A DNA stretch of 64,000 nucleotides from JBLHZY01 sp050633265 (GCA_050633265.1 JBOEGE010000002.1:1-64000), one strand, 5' to 3'. Positions 52,179 through 61,052 are shown, numbered from the stretch's first letter. The notes: generated from the letters alone by a model not told the origin. A program made the numbers and translations.

Positions 52179-52217
52179 ATTGCCTGAACCGCCCAAATCG
52201 GATACCGCTCGCTTGCA

Positions 52218-52802
52218 ATGAATATGCCCTTTGATGCCCTTAATGATGTCTCGGATGAAGCGCTCTTGATTGCTTATGGCAACGGAGACAATGAGGCCGC
52301 GCGCGCGCTGACACTGCGCCTGACACCGCGCACATTGGGCTATGCGGCGCGGCTTTTGCGCGATCGGGCCGAGGCCGAAGATGTGACCCAAGAGGCGATG
52401 CTGCGGCTTTGGAAAATCGCGCCTGATTGGCGCAGTGGCGAGGCGCAGGTCTCGACCTGGCTTTACCGGGTTGTGACCAATCTCTGCACGGACCGGCTGC
52501 GCAAAAAGCGCGGGATTGGGCTCGATGAAGCGCCCGAACCCGAGGATGATGCGCCAAGCGTTCAGGCGCAGATGGAGCAAAGCGAGCGTGTCCAAGCGCT
52601 TGATCTGGCTTTGGCGCAATTGCCCGAGCGGCAGCGCCAGGCCGTTGTTTTGCGCCATATTGAAGGGCTCTCAAACCCAGAGATTGCGCGGGTGATGGAT
52701 ATTGGGGTTGAGGCGGTCGAAAGCCTGACCGCGCGGGGCAAACGGGCGCTTGCAGGGCTTTTGGCCGGGCGGCGCGAAGAGTTAGGATATGAGCATGGCT
52801 GA
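52218..52802 (+). CDS. ECF-family RNA polymerase sigma factor
   Basis: A 194-residue sigma factor. Region 2 includes RLLRDRAEAEDVTQEAMLRL and WLYRVVTNLCTDRLRKK; region 4 is RQRQAVVLRHIEGLSNPEIA with AVESLTARGKRAL. It starts soon after the hairpin and overlaps the anti-sigma gene by 14 bp, so the two proteins are co-expressed. It is distinct from RpoE at 16.2 kb. The cluster (EF-hand, sigma, anti-sigma, periplasmic sensor) suggests control by calcium or metal at the envelope. Confidence 0.88.
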   Translation: MNMPFDALNDVSDEALLIAYGNGDNEAARALTLRLTPRTLGYAARLLRDRAEAEDVTQEAMLRLWKIAPDWRSGEAQVSTWLYRVVTNLCTDRLRKKRGIGLDEAPEPEDDAPSVQAQMEQSERVQALDLALAQLPERQRQAVVLRHIEGLSNPEIARVMDIGVEAVESLTARGKRALAGLLAGRREELGYEHG

Positions 52803-53163
52803 GAATAAAATCCTTGATGATGCGGCTTTGGACGCGCTGTTTTCAGAAGCGCGCGATGCGCCCTTGATCCCATCGGATGATCTGATGGCGCGGATCATGG
52901 GCGATGCGGCGGCGCATCTTCCCCAGAGCGGATTTGAGGCGCCCCGATCTGCGCCGCGCTGGCGTTTGATGCTGGCGGCGATCGGCGGCTGGGGCGCGGC
53001 AACCGGGCTTGCCACAGCAACAATGGCCGGTTTGGCCTTTGGTCTGTTCCTGCCCGATACGTTGAGCGATCTGACCACAAGCTATTCAAGCGCTGCGGCC
53101 GTAAGCTATGATCTGAGCGATCTAACCCCGAGTTTTTATGACCTGCTGCCCGATGAAAGCTAA
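52789..53163 (+). CDS. Putative membrane anti-sigma factor
   Basis: A 124-residue protein with an N-terminal cytoplasmic part containing LDDAALDALFSEARDA and PIPSDDLMARIM-like helices, one transmembrane segment (about residues 64-92, MLAAIGGWGAATGLATATMA) and a short periplasmic tail. No zinc motif is present. Based on the 14-bp overlap with the sigma gene and topology it is the likely anti-sigma factor, though no known family was recognised. The start could also be at ATG 52795. Confidence 0.65.
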   Translation: MSMAENKILDDAALDALFSEARDAPLIPSDDLMARIMGDAAAHLPQSGFEAPRSAPRWRLMLAAIGGWGAATGLATATMAGLAFGLFLPDTLSDLTTSYSSAAAVSYDLSDLTPSFYDLLPDES

Positions 53164-53256
53164 GCCGCCCGCAACAGGGGCCAAGCCCCAAATGATGAAG
53201 ATCAAAGCCCGCAATATCAGCGGCTTACCAAAGACCTGATGAAAAGAGCACATGCA

Positions 53257-53862
53257 ATGAGCGATCCAAAACACCCAAACACCCCGGCCCAAAAAGACGC
53301 GCAAAGCAATGCGCCAAAAGCCAAGCCGAACCCCGGGAATTTCCACTGGTCGCGGGTGGTTCTGGCGCTGTCTTTGGGGCTGAACCTGGCCGTTGTTGGG
53401 CTTGTTGCAGGCGCGTTCATGGGCAAAGATCGCAACGGCCCGCCGCGCGGATATTCTTCGCGTGATGTGGGCTATGCGCCCTTTATTGCAGCGCTTGATC
53501 GCGATGAGCGGCGCGCGCTGGGCGGCGAGTTGCGGCGCGCAGCCCCAAGCCGCGCCCAGGCCCGCAGCGCGCGCCGCGCCAGCTTTGAGCGGATTTTGGA
53601 AGCCCTGCGCGCCACCCCTTACGATCCCGCCGCGCTCGAAGCGGCGATAGCGGCCCATCGCGAGGATCTCGCCAACAGCCAGAAGCTCGGCCAAGAGACG
53701 CTTGTCAGCCGTTTGCATGCGATGAGCGCGCTTGAGCGCATTGCCTATGCGGATCGCTTGGATCAAATCTTAACCCGGCCCGCGCGGGAAAAGCGCTCAG
53801 ATTCACATCGTAACGGGCCGCCCGAAGGGCTTCGCCGCGATTTGCCGCTCCATCGCGATTGA
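53257..53862 (+). CDS. Periplasmic metal-sensor (CnrX/heavy-metal-resistance type)
   Basis: A 201-residue single-span protein when started at MSDPKHPNTPAQ (53257); a start at 53239 is also possible. One transmembrane helix (VVLALSLGLNLAVVGLVAGAF, about residues 31-50) is followed by a periplasmic helical hairpin with LDRDERRALGGELRRAA and RRASFERILEALRATPYDP, the pattern of CnrX/CpxP-like heavy-metal sensors. It could transmit periplasmic state to the sigma/anti-sigma pair upstream. Metal ligands are not clear in the sequence. It ends before pleD, convergent with it, over a 238-bp gap. Confidence 0.72.
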   Translation: MSDPKHPNTPAQKDAQSNAPKAKPNPGNFHWSRVVLALSLGLNLAVVGLVAGAFMGKDRNGPPRGYSSRDVGYAPFIAALDRDERRALGGELRRAAPSRAQARSARRASFERILEALRATPYDPAALEAAIAAHREDLANSQKLGQETLVSRLHAMSALERIAYADRLDQILTRPAREKRSDSHRNGPPEGLRRDLPLHRD

Positions 53863-54100
53863 TCCGCGGATACTGCCGGGGCCTAAGGCGCCAAGAGCAC
53901 GCGCCATGGCGCCCAAAGTGCCGCGCCATCCTTGGGCCGAAATCTCAAAGGAAAAGGGCATCGCTTTGAAAACCGGGCGAAACACCGCTTGAGAGATGCC
54001 AAAAGCGGATGCTTGTGCTGCGCGGCGACGTTCCAAAGGCGGCAAAGGCGGCGCAGACATTTCACAACAGCATCAATATCTTGCCCGCTCAGCCCCCCGG

Positions 54101-55489
54101 TTATGCCGCAGAGCGCCCCATCGTAACCTGATTGCGCCCTTCCGCTTTGGAGCCAAACAGCGCCTGATCCGCATCCTCAATCAGCTTTTCAACCGGCAGG
54201 CTGCGTGCCTCATCACGCCCGCCCATGGAGAGCCCAATGCTAAGGGTCACCGTGATCGAAGGCTGGCCCTCACCAAGACTTATCGGTGTTTCTTCAATAA
54301 CTTGGCGCAACCGCTCGGCGGCAAACCGCGCCTGCGACAGCGCCGTTTCAGGCATCGCAACGAGGAATTCTTCGCCGCCAATCCGCGCGACCATATCAAC
54401 CCCGCGCAGATTATCGCGCACCCTGCGCGCCACCTCGACCAAAACCGTATCCCCCGCCGCATGGCCGTAAGTATCGTTCACATCCTTAAAGCGATCCAAA
54501 TCCAGCAACATGATCGCAAAAGGGCGGCGCTTTTCGCGGCCACGATTGGCAATTTCTTTAAGATGGGGCAGGGCGTAGCGGCGGTTATATAGCCCGGTCA
54601 ACGGATCAATCGCCGCAAGTTTAAACCCATCCTCAACCGTCACCCGCAGGCGGTCGGCCTCAAGCTTGCGCCGGATTTGCCCGCGCAGCCGCAATGCCAA
54701 TTCCTCCGGGTCAAAGGCATCTGAGATCAGATCATTCGCCCCCAAATCAAGCGCCATAACGGCCGCATTTCGATCTTTTGGCGCATGCATGATGATGATC
54801 GCCGCATGGCGCGTGGCCTCGCGCGAACGCAGCTCTGCCAGCAAGCGCAACCCGCTGTTGGGTTCGCCCAAATCCGAGGCAATCACAAAGGCATCCGGAA
54901 CATGGTGCTGATGTTGCAGGGCTTCAAGCGCGCGTTGTTCGGGCAGGGCTTCGATTTTTGCGTTCAAATAGGGGCTGATCCGATCGCGCCACCGCATCGC
55001 TTCGCTGCCCTCAGCAGCAACAATCGCAACATGCCCAGGGCCGGTAAACAGCGCTGATGGCTCTGCAAATCCAAGCTCGCGGGCCGTTTTCTGGCGCCGC
55101 CGCAGCTCGTCTGATGTGGCGCGCATCCGCAACAGGCTGCGCACCCGCGCCAGCAAGGTCAGCTCATCCAACGGCTTGGTCAAGAAATCATCCGCCCCCG
55201 CTTCGAGCGCGGCCAATTTTGTTTGCGTATCATTAAGCGCGGTGACCATGATCACAGGAATATCGCTGGTGGTCGGGTCGGCTTTGAGCTTGGCGCAAAG
55301 CGCAGCCCCATTGGCATCCGACATCACCGCATCCAAAATGATCAAATCAGGCAATTCACGGCGCGCAAGCTCAAGCAGCTCTGCCTCGCCGGCAGCCTGA
55401 AGCACTTGGTAGCAAGCTGACGAGAGCTTGACCTTCATCACGATCCGATTGGTCGCAACTTCATCCGCGATCAGTATCCGGCCTGTCAT
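54101..55489 (-). CDS. pleD: PleD-type diguanylate cyclase response regulator
   Basis: A 462-residue protein starting MTGRILIADEVATNR at 55489, chosen because AAGGA is at proper spacing. First receiver (1-120): D9 pocket, phospho-acceptor D53 in LIILDAVMSD, and the TKP loop. Second receiver (about 150-275) is degenerate, as in Caulobacter PleD. The GGDEF domain has GGEEF in VARIGGEEF and the inhibitory I-site RGVD five residues upstream. It makes cyclic-di-GMP upon phosphorylation and thereby governs surface and cell-pole development. The gene diverges from DUF3572. Confidence 0.94.
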   Translation of the reverse strand: MTGRILIADEVATNRIVMKVKLSSACYQVLQAAGEAELLELARRELPDLIILDAVMSDANGAALCAKLKADPTTSDIPVIMVTALNDTQTKLAALEAGADDFLTKPLDELTLLARVRSLLRMRATSDELRRRQKTARELGFAEPSALFTGPGHVAIVAAEGSEAMRWRDRISPYLNAKIEALPEQRALEALQHQHHVPDAFVIASDLGEPNSGLRLLAELRSREATRHAAIIIMHAPKDRNAAVMALDLGANDLISDAFDPEELALRLRGQIRRKLEADRLRVTVEDGFKLAAIDPLTGLYNRRYALPHLKEIANRGREKRRPFAIMLLDLDRFKDVNDTYGHAAGDTVLVEVARRVRDNLRGVDMVARIGGEEFLVAMPETALSQARFAAERLRQVIEETPISLGEGQPSITVTLSIGLSMGGRDEARSLPVEKLIEDADQALFGSKAEGRNQVTMGRSAA

Positions 55490-55583
55490 TATCATTCCTT
55501 AAAGATACAACTCGACTTATCCCGGTTAGTCTTTGGTGATATTAGTTAAGAAATAGTTTCCGCCGACGAAGGACAGCCCCCAA

Positions 55584-55862
55584 ATGCAGCAAGAATCCGC
55601 CGAAACCCTCGCCCTGAACGCGCTGAGCTGGCTCGCCGCGAATGACGATCTCATGCCGGTTTTCCTTGGGTCCAGTGGCGCCTCAGAGGGCGATTTGCGC
55701 CAATTGGCGGGCGAGCCGGAATTCCTTGGCTCTGTGCTGGATTTTCTGCTGATGGATGATGCGTGGATCATCGCCTTTTGCGATGCGGCGGGCCTGAAAT
55801 ATGATCAGCCCCAATTGGCCCGCTATGCGCTGCCCGGCGGCATTCCGCAGCACTGGACCTAA
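55584..55862 (+). CDS. DUF3572 protein
   Basis: A 92-residue acidic helical protein, QQESAETLALNALSWLAAND then VFLGSSGASEGDLRQLAGEP, a match to DUF3572, which recurs next to pleD in alphaproteobacteria and is of unknown role. It diverges from pleD over 94 bp and is convergent with MarR, whose stop is 6 bp away. Confidence 0.85.
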   Translation: MQQESAETLALNALSWLAANDDLMPVFLGSSGASEGDLRQLAGEPEFLGSVLDFLLMDDAWIIAFCDAAGLKYDQPQLARYALPGGIPQHWT

Positions 55863-55868
55863 CCGCGC

Positions 55869-56324
55869 CTACAGCCCCGAGAGCGGAACGTCTTCGCCTT
55901 CGCGCACCTTCTCCAAAAGGCCGCGCAATTGATCAAGCTCATCCGGGCTAAGCCTTTGAGCCATAATATCATTATTGTCCTGCGCATAGGGCGTGCCGCG
56001 CGCCAAAGCCTCTGCTCCGGCGCGGGTCAGGCGCACAGAGGTCATCCGCCGATCGCTCTTGCCGGTTGAGCGCGCAATCAAGCCCGCTGCCTCCATCTGG
56101 CGCAGAATCCGCGAGGTCGCTGTGCGATCAATCCCGACGAATTGCGCGATCTCGGAAGGGTGCTCCAGGGTCTCATTTCCAACCGCAAGCAAAACGCACC
56201 AAGAAAGCCGCGTCAGCCCCAATAATTTCAACCCCTCATCAAGGCGGCGCTCTTGAATACGCGCGGCCATTGAAAGCTGATACCCCAGCGACTGATGAAG
56301 CTTATATTTTTGTTCACTACCCAT
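55869..56324 (-). CDS. MarR-family transcriptional regulator
   Basis: A 151-residue protein starting MGSEQKYKLHQSLGYQLSMA at 56324; the 378-residue frame extending upstream is an artefact because its extra part is not a recognisable domain. It has the winged helix of MarR (LGLTRLSWCVLLAV, HPSEIAQFVGIDRTATSRIL, GLIARSTGKSDRRMTSVRLT) with the conserved D/R pair in the wing. It binds as a dimer to its own promoter and to a target, perhaps the H-NOX/cyclase pair that diverges from it across a 267-bp gap containing a notably AT-rich stretch at 56395-56480. Confidence 0.88.
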   Translation of the reverse strand: MGSEQKYKLHQSLGYQLSMAARIQERRLDEGLKLLGLTRLSWCVLLAVGNETLEHPSEIAQFVGIDRTATSRILRQMEAAGLIARSTGKSDRRMTSVRLTRAGAEALARGTPYAQDNNDIMAQRLSPDELDQLRGLLEKVREGEDVPLSGL

Positions 56325-56591
56325 GGGCGATTTGTTTCGCAGCTTTGCTGGCCTGTCAATGTGAGATGGGCGCGCATAGAAATACGGATCGAACAAAGAA
56401 TGCGCTATTTTGATTTTTCCGTAATTATTTCTATTATTTTGCACCCAAATACAACAATTTTCCCATTTTTCCGGCGCGGGCACCCCCGCAGCATTTCGCC
56501 GCAAATAGCGGGCCGCGCGCCAATGCACAGGCGTTTCCTTTATCTTAACGATACGTCCGTATGCTTGGAAAAGGTAACGAGGGGATAGCCC

Positions 56592-57182
56592 ATGCACGGT
56601 TTGATCAACCGTTCGATACAATGTTTTGTGCGCGATACTTATGGCCAGGAGGCTTGGGTTCAGATCGCGCTTGATGCGCGGATCGGGCATGAAAACTTTG
56701 AAGCGATGCTGGTCTATGATGATGATCAGACTTTCGCCGTTTTGGAAGCGGCCTGTCATGTTTTGGACAAGCCGGCTGAGACATTGCTTGAGGATGTGGG
56801 CACATATCTTGTTTCGCACCCCAGTTTTAGTGCTTTGCGGCGCTTGCTGCGGTTTGGCGGCGAAAGCTTTGTTGATTTTCTCTACTCGCTCGATGATCTG
56901 CGCGATCGCGCCCGCCTGGCAGTGCCGGATATTGATCTGCCGCTGATCGAGCTGCATGAGGTCACCAGCGCCTCTTTCACCGTTTCCTGCGGCCAAGAAA
57001 TCCAAGGGTTTAGCTACGTTATCATGGGTATTTTACGCGCAATGGCCGATGATTACGGCGCTTTGGTTTTCCTTGAGCATCTGGGATCGCGCGAGGCTGC
57101 GGATCATTTGGGCGTCAGTCTGCTTGAGGCGGCCTTTGCACAGGGGCGCAGTTTTGATTTGGCTGGTGAGGTGTCGCTATGA
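56592..57182 (+). CDS. H-NOX-like protein lacking the canonical heme ligand
   Basis: A 196-residue H-NOX fold protein from the start MHGLINRSIQCFVRDTYG. It contains LLEDVGTYLVSHPSFSALRR and FVDFLYSLDDLRDRARLAVP. In Thermoanaerobacter H-NOX the proximal heme His lies in the segment aligned here to LDDLRDR, so R104 stands in its place, and no Y-x-S-x-R propionate motif is visible where SFTVSCGQE stands. So either a divergent heme site or a heme-free sensor. GAGGGG precedes the ATG, and the gene overlaps the HNOBA-GGDEF partner (ATGA), as in known nitric-oxide/c-di-GMP pairs of Rhodobacterales. Confidence 0.75.
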   Translation: MHGLINRSIQCFVRDTYGQEAWVQIALDARIGHENFEAMLVYDDDQTFAVLEAACHVLDKPAETLLEDVGTYLVSHPSFSALRRLLRFGGESFVDFLYSLDDLRDRARLAVPDIDLPLIELHEVTSASFTVSCGQEIQGFSYVIMGILRAMADDYGALVFLEHLGSREAADHLGVSLLEAAFAQGRSFDLAGEVSL

Positions 57183-58207
57183 ATGCGCTAACCCCAGAGA
57201 GAAGCCTGTTAAGCGGTGCGGCGATGGATCATCTGATGCCGATGCATCTGGTGATTGGCGCGGATGGCTGCATTCTGCGCGCCGGCCCGACCCTGCTGAA
57301 ATTGCAGCCGGAAAATGCGCTGATCGGGCGATCTTTCTTTGAGGTGTTCAAACTGCGCAAACCGCGCAGCATTGCTGATTTTGTTGACCTTCAAGCCTAT
57401 AGCGGCTCGCGCATTCAGCTCGCATTTCGCGATCGAGCGGGCGCGGATCTTAAGGGGGTGATTATGCCCATGGCAGGGGGCAAGGAGCTGATCCTAAACC
57501 TTTCTTTCGGAATTTCCGTTTTTGAAGCCGTGCGCGAATACAAGCTTACAGCAGGGGATTTCGCCCCCACCGATCTGACAATTGAAATGCTTTATCTGGT
57601 CGAGGCGAAAACGGCCGTTCTGGAAGAGTTTCGCGAGCTCAACCAGCGGCTCCAAGGCGCCAAGATCGCTGCCGAAGAGCAAGCTTTTACGGATACTTTG
57701 ACGGGCTTGAAAAACCGCCGCGCCATGGATCATGTTCTGTCGCGGCTAATCGCAGCGGGGACAGGCTTTTCGCTTATGCATCTTGATCTGGATTTCTTTA
57801 AAGACGTCAACGATACGCTTGGCCATGCGGCGGGCGATCATGTTTTGCAGGCGGTCGCGCGCATTCTTGTGGATGAGACCCGGGCAGAGGATACGGTTGC
57901 GCGCGTCGGCGGCGATGAATTTGTCCTTATTATCAATCGGATGACTGATGAGGAGCGCCTTGCCGGAATGGCGCAGCGGATCATCACATGCCTTGAAATT
58001 CCGATCTCATTCAACGGCACGCCGTGCAAAATTTCCGGCTCCATTGGCATCACGACCTCCGAATCTTATGAGGCTCTCGATTTGGATCGCATGCTCGCCG
58101 ATGCTGATACGGCGCTTTACGCCTCCAAACACAAAGGCCGCGCATGCCACACTGTTTTTGATCCCAATGTTCATGCCCGCCTTGCTGCGACCAGCGCAAC
58201 AGGATGA
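57179..58207 (+). CDS. HNOBA-GGDEF diguanylate cyclase
   Basis: A 342-residue protein: an N-terminal PAS-like HNOBA domain (residues 20-115, with MHLVIGADGCILRAGPTLLK and GRSFFEVF), a coiled linker (about 135-170) and a C-terminal GGDEF domain with GGDEF at 244-248 and the RxxD I-site (R235, D238) five residues before it, plus TDTLTGLKNRRAM. It makes cyclic-di-GMP under control of the H-NOX partner, whose gene overlaps its start by 4 bp. The catalytic motif is intact, so this is an active cyclase. It ends before a 540-bp gap. Confidence 0.9.
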   Translation: MNALTPERSLLSGAAMDHLMPMHLVIGADGCILRAGPTLLKLQPENALIGRSFFEVFKLRKPRSIADFVDLQAYSGSRIQLAFRDRAGADLKGVIMPMAGGKELILNLSFGISVFEAVREYKLTAGDFAPTDLTIEMLYLVEAKTAVLEEFRELNQRLQGAKIAAEEQAFTDTLTGLKNRRAMDHVLSRLIAAGTGFSLMHLDLDFFKDVNDTLGHAAGDHVLQAVARILVDETRAEDTVARVGGDEFVLIINRMTDEERLAGMAQRIITCLEIPISFNGTPCKISGSIGITTSESYEALDLDRMLADADTALYASKHKGRACHTVFDPNVHARLAATSATG

Positions 58208-58750
58208 CAAGATAGGTTGGTGGGATGGATGGGCCGCACCGCAAAGAAATGCAGCGGCTCTCGGTTTGAGCACAAAAACGAGCGACACAAAAAAGAAGGG
58301 CGCAAAAACGAGCGACACGACAATCAGCAGAGTTGAAAAAAGGGAGAGCTGAAAAGAACACGCCGGAAATTCAGCGCTTTGCATGCGATTTCGCGGCCCA
58401 AATAGACTGGCGAGAAATCCCGAGCCGATGCGCCCCCCGCTTATCAGCGCCTCGCTTGAGCGGCAATCTCAGCGGAAATCTGAGCGGACCCCGTTCAATG
58501 ATCTTGCTGCACCCACGCTGCAACGTTTGAATAACAGATCCGGTACCAAGCGCAAAGTGCACCCGCCTCTTTGCGTTGCACAACAAAAAGGGGGGGGAGA
58601 TGCGCGCGATTGGGCGCTTTTGCGTCAATTAAGGCCGGGGCGCTCACTGTGGCAAGTTAGCCATAGAAGCCTCGTTTGTTTTCAACGGGCTATCCCCATG
58701 CGCAGGGGTTTGGCATAACCGCCCCTTGGGGGCATAGTTTGGGGATAATA
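58208..58750. other. Gap with short repeats, no convincing gene
   Basis: Between the cyclase and LpxR-like genes lie 543 bp without a credible frame. Two exact copies of CAAAAACGAGCGACAC (58273-58288 and 58303-58318) sit 30 bp apart. A further imperfect repeat AGCGGCAATCT/CAGCGGAAATCT/GAGCGGACC lies near 58457-58490, and there is a run of eight G at about 58591. It may be a decayed gene or an untranslated RNA; nothing more can be said. Confidence 0.4.
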
Positions 58751-59701
58751 ATGGGGTTCAGGCTCTTTTCCGCGATCCGTGCATTAACGCTGCCGATCCT
58801 AACACTCGCGGCTCTTTCGCAGCCGTTTGCCGCCACTGCCGAAATAGGCGGGCGCGAGCGCATTGGCGCGGGCCGATTGTTTTCCAACGATGCTTTTGGC
58901 GATGGCCAGGATCGCTGGCGCACGGGGGCCTATTCGCTTTCTCATCTGCGCGGTTATGGCTGGGATGGGCTGCGCCCCCAGCGCTTTGGCGATATCGTTG
59001 AATATCGCTTCCGCTCTGAAATCATTGCCCCCGCCGATATAACCGCCCCTGCCGCAGCGCCAACCAATCGCCCCTACCTTGGCGCGATGAGTTTTGGCCT
59101 CCACAGCCATTGGCGCAATGGTGCGACCGAGTTTAGCGGCGGCGCCGAGGTGATCGTCACGGGGCCACAAACCGGGCTGTCAAAGTTTCAAACGGCCGCG
59201 CATAAAGCCTTTGGCCTGCCGGCACCGGGCGATCTGAGCGGGCAAATCGCCAATGGCATTCATCCCAATCTTGTGCTGGAAGCCGGGCAAGCGATGCAGA
59301 TTTCCCCGCAATTTCTACTGCGCCCCTTTGTTGAGGTGAAGGCCGGTCCAGAGGTGCTTGCGCGGGTGGGCGGCGATCTGATCATTGGCCGGGCCGTGCA
59401 AAATCAACTGATGATCCGCGATGCAACAACCGGCCAGCTTTATCAAGGCACGCGCAAAGATCCCAACCGCGGCTTTAGCTTTGTGTTGGGGGGGGATGTT
59501 GCGCATGTGGCACAATCCAAATGGTTGCCTGAAAGCAGCGGTTTTGCCCTAACAGATGCGCGCACGCGCCTGCGCACAGGCGTTCATTATCAAGGAAATA
59601 AGTCCGCAGGCTTCCTTGGGCTCAGCTATCTTGGGCCGGAATTTCAGGGCCAGCCATCGGGGCAAATCGTCGGCTCCCTGCGCCTGCGCCTGCGCTTTTA
59701 A
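58751..59701 (+). CDS. LpxR-type lipid A deacylase family outer-membrane protein
   Basis: A 316-residue precursor starting MGFRLFSAIRALTLP at 58751, signal peptide cleaved near ATA. The mature chain begins with GRERIGAGRLFSNDAFGDGQ, where the Asn-Asp pair after FS corresponds to the LpxR active-site start, then DRWRTGAYSLSHLRG, followed by about twelve beta strands and ends with SLRLRLRF, an outer-membrane barrel C-terminus ending in Phe. LpxR removes the 3'-acyloxyacyl chain from lipid A. The family assignment is by these motifs; catalytic activity is inferred. Confidence 0.75.
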   Translation: MGFRLFSAIRALTLPILTLAALSQPFAATAEIGGRERIGAGRLFSNDAFGDGQDRWRTGAYSLSHLRGYGWDGLRPQRFGDIVEYRFRSEIIAPADITAPAAAPTNRPYLGAMSFGLHSHWRNGATEFSGGAEVIVTGPQTGLSKFQTAAHKAFGLPAPGDLSGQIANGIHPNLVLEAGQAMQISPQFLLRPFVEVKAGPEVLARVGGDLIIGRAVQNQLMIRDATTGQLYQGTRKDPNRGFSFVLGGDVAHVAQSKWLPESSGFALTDARTRLRTGVHYQGNKSAGFLGLSYLGPEFQGQPSGQIVGSLRLRLRF

Positions 59702-59796
59702 CTTTTTGCGAATCACGCTCTTAACAGGATGAAGATCGCGTGCTAAACTGCCGTTAATAATAAAGACTATAAAAAACTATAGGCAGGCATACAGGC

Positions 59797-60861
59797 ATGA
59801 AAACGGGCTCATCGGGCACGTTTGTTATCTCCTGGTCGCAGAGTGAACTGGATGGGATGCGCAATGCACCCATCTCAGGATTGTCCGTTGGCGCCGCTTG
59901 GCGCTGGACGGGCGATGTGATCAGTGTGGACGGCACACGTGAGGTTCTTGTTCTTGAAAATGCACTTGGGGCGGAGGAATTGCGCGCCCGAGCTGCGCGT
60001 AATGTAAAACGGCTTCTGGGAGAGGCGCTGGATAAAGCGCCACAAGTGGCGCTCGATATGGCGCAGGATCGTCTCTTTGACGGGGCGTTTGATGTCACAG
60101 ATGGGCATGCGCTCTTCACCGTGACAATCATCGACCTGCCGCAAATCAAAACCCCATTGTTGATGTTTATCGGGGCCATTCCGCCCAAGGATAGCGATCT
60201 TTGGATCGTTGCCCATCAAAGCGGCGTGATCAATCGCGATCTGGGCGCAGAGGATCCCCGCGGCGTGATCTGCTTTACCCCCGGCACCCGCATCGCAACC
60301 CCGGATGGCCCGCGCCTTGTCGAGGATCTCGGGCAGGGCGACAAAATCCTAACCAAAGACAATGGCCCCCAAGAGCTTGCTTGGATCGGATCGCGCCGCC
60401 TTTCTGGTGCGCGGCTTTATGCGCTGCCGGCGTTGCGGCCCATCCGGTTGCGGGCCTCGGCGCTTGGCGTTGATGTGCCCGATGGGGATCTCATCGTTTC
60501 GCCGCAACACCGTATCGTTGTGCGCGGGGCCTTTGCCCAAGAGCTGTTTAACACCGATGAAGTGCTGATTTCGGCCGGGGATTTGGTCAATGATCACTCG
60601 ATCCTTGTCGATCATACGCTGCGGGATGTCAGCTATATTCACCTTATGCTCGAGGCGCATCAGATCGTCTTTGCCAATGGGGTTGAGACCGAAAGCTTCC
60701 ATCCACTGGGTGCAGAGATGAGCATGCTTGGCGCGGATCAGCGCAACCGCCTTCGGGATGCTTTCCCGCAGGTCGAGCAAAGCCCGGATGCTTATGGCGC
60801 CTTCGCCCGGCGCACGCTTTCCGGTGCCGAGGCAGCTATTCTGCGCCACGAAATGGCCTAA
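59797..60861 (+). CDS. Hint-domain protein
   Basis: A 354-residue protein whose C-terminal half (about residues 165-320) is a Hedgehog/intein (Hint) module starting with a Cys in GVICFTPGTRIATPDGPRLV, followed by the block VEDLGQGDKILTKDNG and later SPQHRIVV with the TxxH-like block B His. The N-terminal part (1-160) is a beta-rich domain I do not recognise. In Rhodobacterales such proteins are common with unknown function, perhaps self-cleaving surface proteins. No C-terminal extein follows the module, only about 35 residues. An imperfect CtrA-like site (CTAA-N7-TTAA) lies upstream at about 59741-59756. Confidence 0.78.
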   Translation: MKTGSSGTFVISWSQSELDGMRNAPISGLSVGAAWRWTGDVISVDGTREVLVLENALGAEELRARAARNVKRLLGEALDKAPQVALDMAQDRLFDGAFDVTDGHALFTVTIIDLPQIKTPLLMFIGAIPPKDSDLWIVAHQSGVINRDLGAEDPRGVICFTPGTRIATPDGPRLVEDLGQGDKILTKDNGPQELAWIGSRRLSGARLYALPALRPIRLRASALGVDVPDGDLIVSPQHRIVVRGAFAQELFNTDEVLISAGDLVNDHSILVDHTLRDVSYIHLMLEAHQIVFANGVETESFHPLGAEMSMLGADQRNRLRDAFPQVEQSPDAYGAFARRTLSGAEAAILRHEMA

Positions 60862-60895
60862 AGCGGCGAATATCAAAGCTTTCGCGCCGCATCGC

Positions 60896-60923
60896 TTGAC
60901 TCCGCGCGCGCACCCTATATAAG
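60896..60923 (+). promoter_or_regulatory. Housekeeping-type promoter of rpsD
   Basis: TTGACT (60896-60901) and TATAAG (60918-60923) are separated by 16 bp, a good sigma-70 match in the 191-bp gap before rpsD. The transcript would have a leader of about 120 bases that includes a CCCTTCGGGG hairpin, which could be a site of S4 autoregulation. Confidence 0.5.
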
Positions 60924-61052
60924 CCCGCCATCCCGGCCCCTGCAAAGTGGTCGGGGTTGCTATTTTTTGGTGTTGGTGGCTCCCGCAAGGGATTGCCTGT
61001 CGCCCTTCGGGGAAAGGACAGCACCTTTCTGAAACAAGAAAGGATCCAGATC

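Noticed and set aside
53803..54060. An 85-residue leftward frame in the gap between the metal sensor and pleD
   Set aside because: Codons look acceptable but there is no ribosome site, it overlaps the sensor gene by 60 bp and no family is recognised; kept out as unproven.
55869..57005. A 378-residue version of the MarR protein
   Set aside because: The extra N-terminal 227 residues lie antisense to the H-NOX gene and the AT-rich gap; the MarR domain starts cleanly at MGSEQKYK.
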